Origin: Azolla caroliniana
Lineage: Eukaryota > Polypodiophyta
NCBI GenBank assembly: GCA_043228905.1
Contig: JBHGNT010000016.1
Coordinates: forward strand, 11,346,001-11,410,000
Length of the DNA stretch: 64,000 nucleotides
Direction of reading: 5' to 3'
Shown here one piece after another: positions 63,973 to 64,000 of this stretch (positions within the stretch are counted from its first letter, which is position 1; each line of letters begins with the position of its first letter). The translations under genes and the position numbers were made by a program. Below the pieces are notes generated by a model. That model was not told the origin of the DNA. It worked only from the letters and a program-made list of their open reading frames with translations, and did not search any database.

Positions 63973-64000
63973 CCCCTCAAGCTCAAGTCGGGTCGGTTTC

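Overview
The window is nuclear DNA of a land plant and consists almost entirely of layered retrotransposons. The plant reading rests on initiator-Met primer sites (TGGTATCAGAGC), chromoviruses together with an Athila/Tat-like Ty3 element, telo-boxes (AAACCCTAA), a plant-type LINE and no operon structure. Several families (Ty3 elements primed by tRNA-Trp, a fungal-looking Ty3 pol, a LINE with unfamiliar RT sequence) suggest a non-seed plant such as a fern, lycophyte or bryophyte, but the species cannot be fixed from sequence alone. No rRNA gene, intact tRNA gene, CRISPR array or clearly intact host gene is visible.

Layout. 0-4 kb: fragments of unrecognised genes, telo-boxes, one plausible RING-H2 exon and two minisatellites. 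4.0-11.5 kb: a decayed FCP1/NIF-like phosphatase gene carrying a solo copia LTR (minus, TSD TTATG) and a complete but mutated copia element (4983-10296, TSD ACATG). The copia 3' LTR/host junction was later copied as a 527-bp tandem duplication. 11.9-14.5 kb: a decayed minus-strand gene of an unrecognised family with an HGKG motif, then degenerate repeats.

14.5-56.5 kb: one old Ty3-type element (here A) split by nested insertions. Element D (15080-22376, nearly identical LTRs, intact pol) lies in A's 5' LTR. Chromovirus C (22814-45394) lies in A's interior. C in turn carries Athila/Tat-like element B (22958-32933, minus) in its 5' LTR and chromovirus E (37909-43485, minus) between its RNase H and integrase. 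A's 3' LTR is split by a LINE (about 48.1-56.0 kb, with a SINE-like sequence beside it), and the LINE ORF2 is itself split by the pol-less LTR element F (51009-55619). Target-site duplications and rejoining reading frames support the order.

56.5-64 kb: a gag relic of the tRNA-Trp family (G) fused directly to a 5'-truncated copia pol (H) with its 3' LTR, then relic LTRs, a copia RNase H fragment, and a minus-strand copia LTR at the right edge.

The elements act as a parasite community. D, F, A and G form one clan: a primer site matching the 3' end of tRNA-Trp, LTRs opening TGTCGTGAAGA (D, F and A), 4-bp target duplications (D and F) and a small conserved U5 hairpin. D encodes pol. F and A carry long unfamiliar ORFs instead and presumably depended on a D-like partner. 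Most stop codons in the decayed frames can be read as C-to-T changes (CGA to TGA, CAG to TAG), as expected of heavily methylated silenced DNA.
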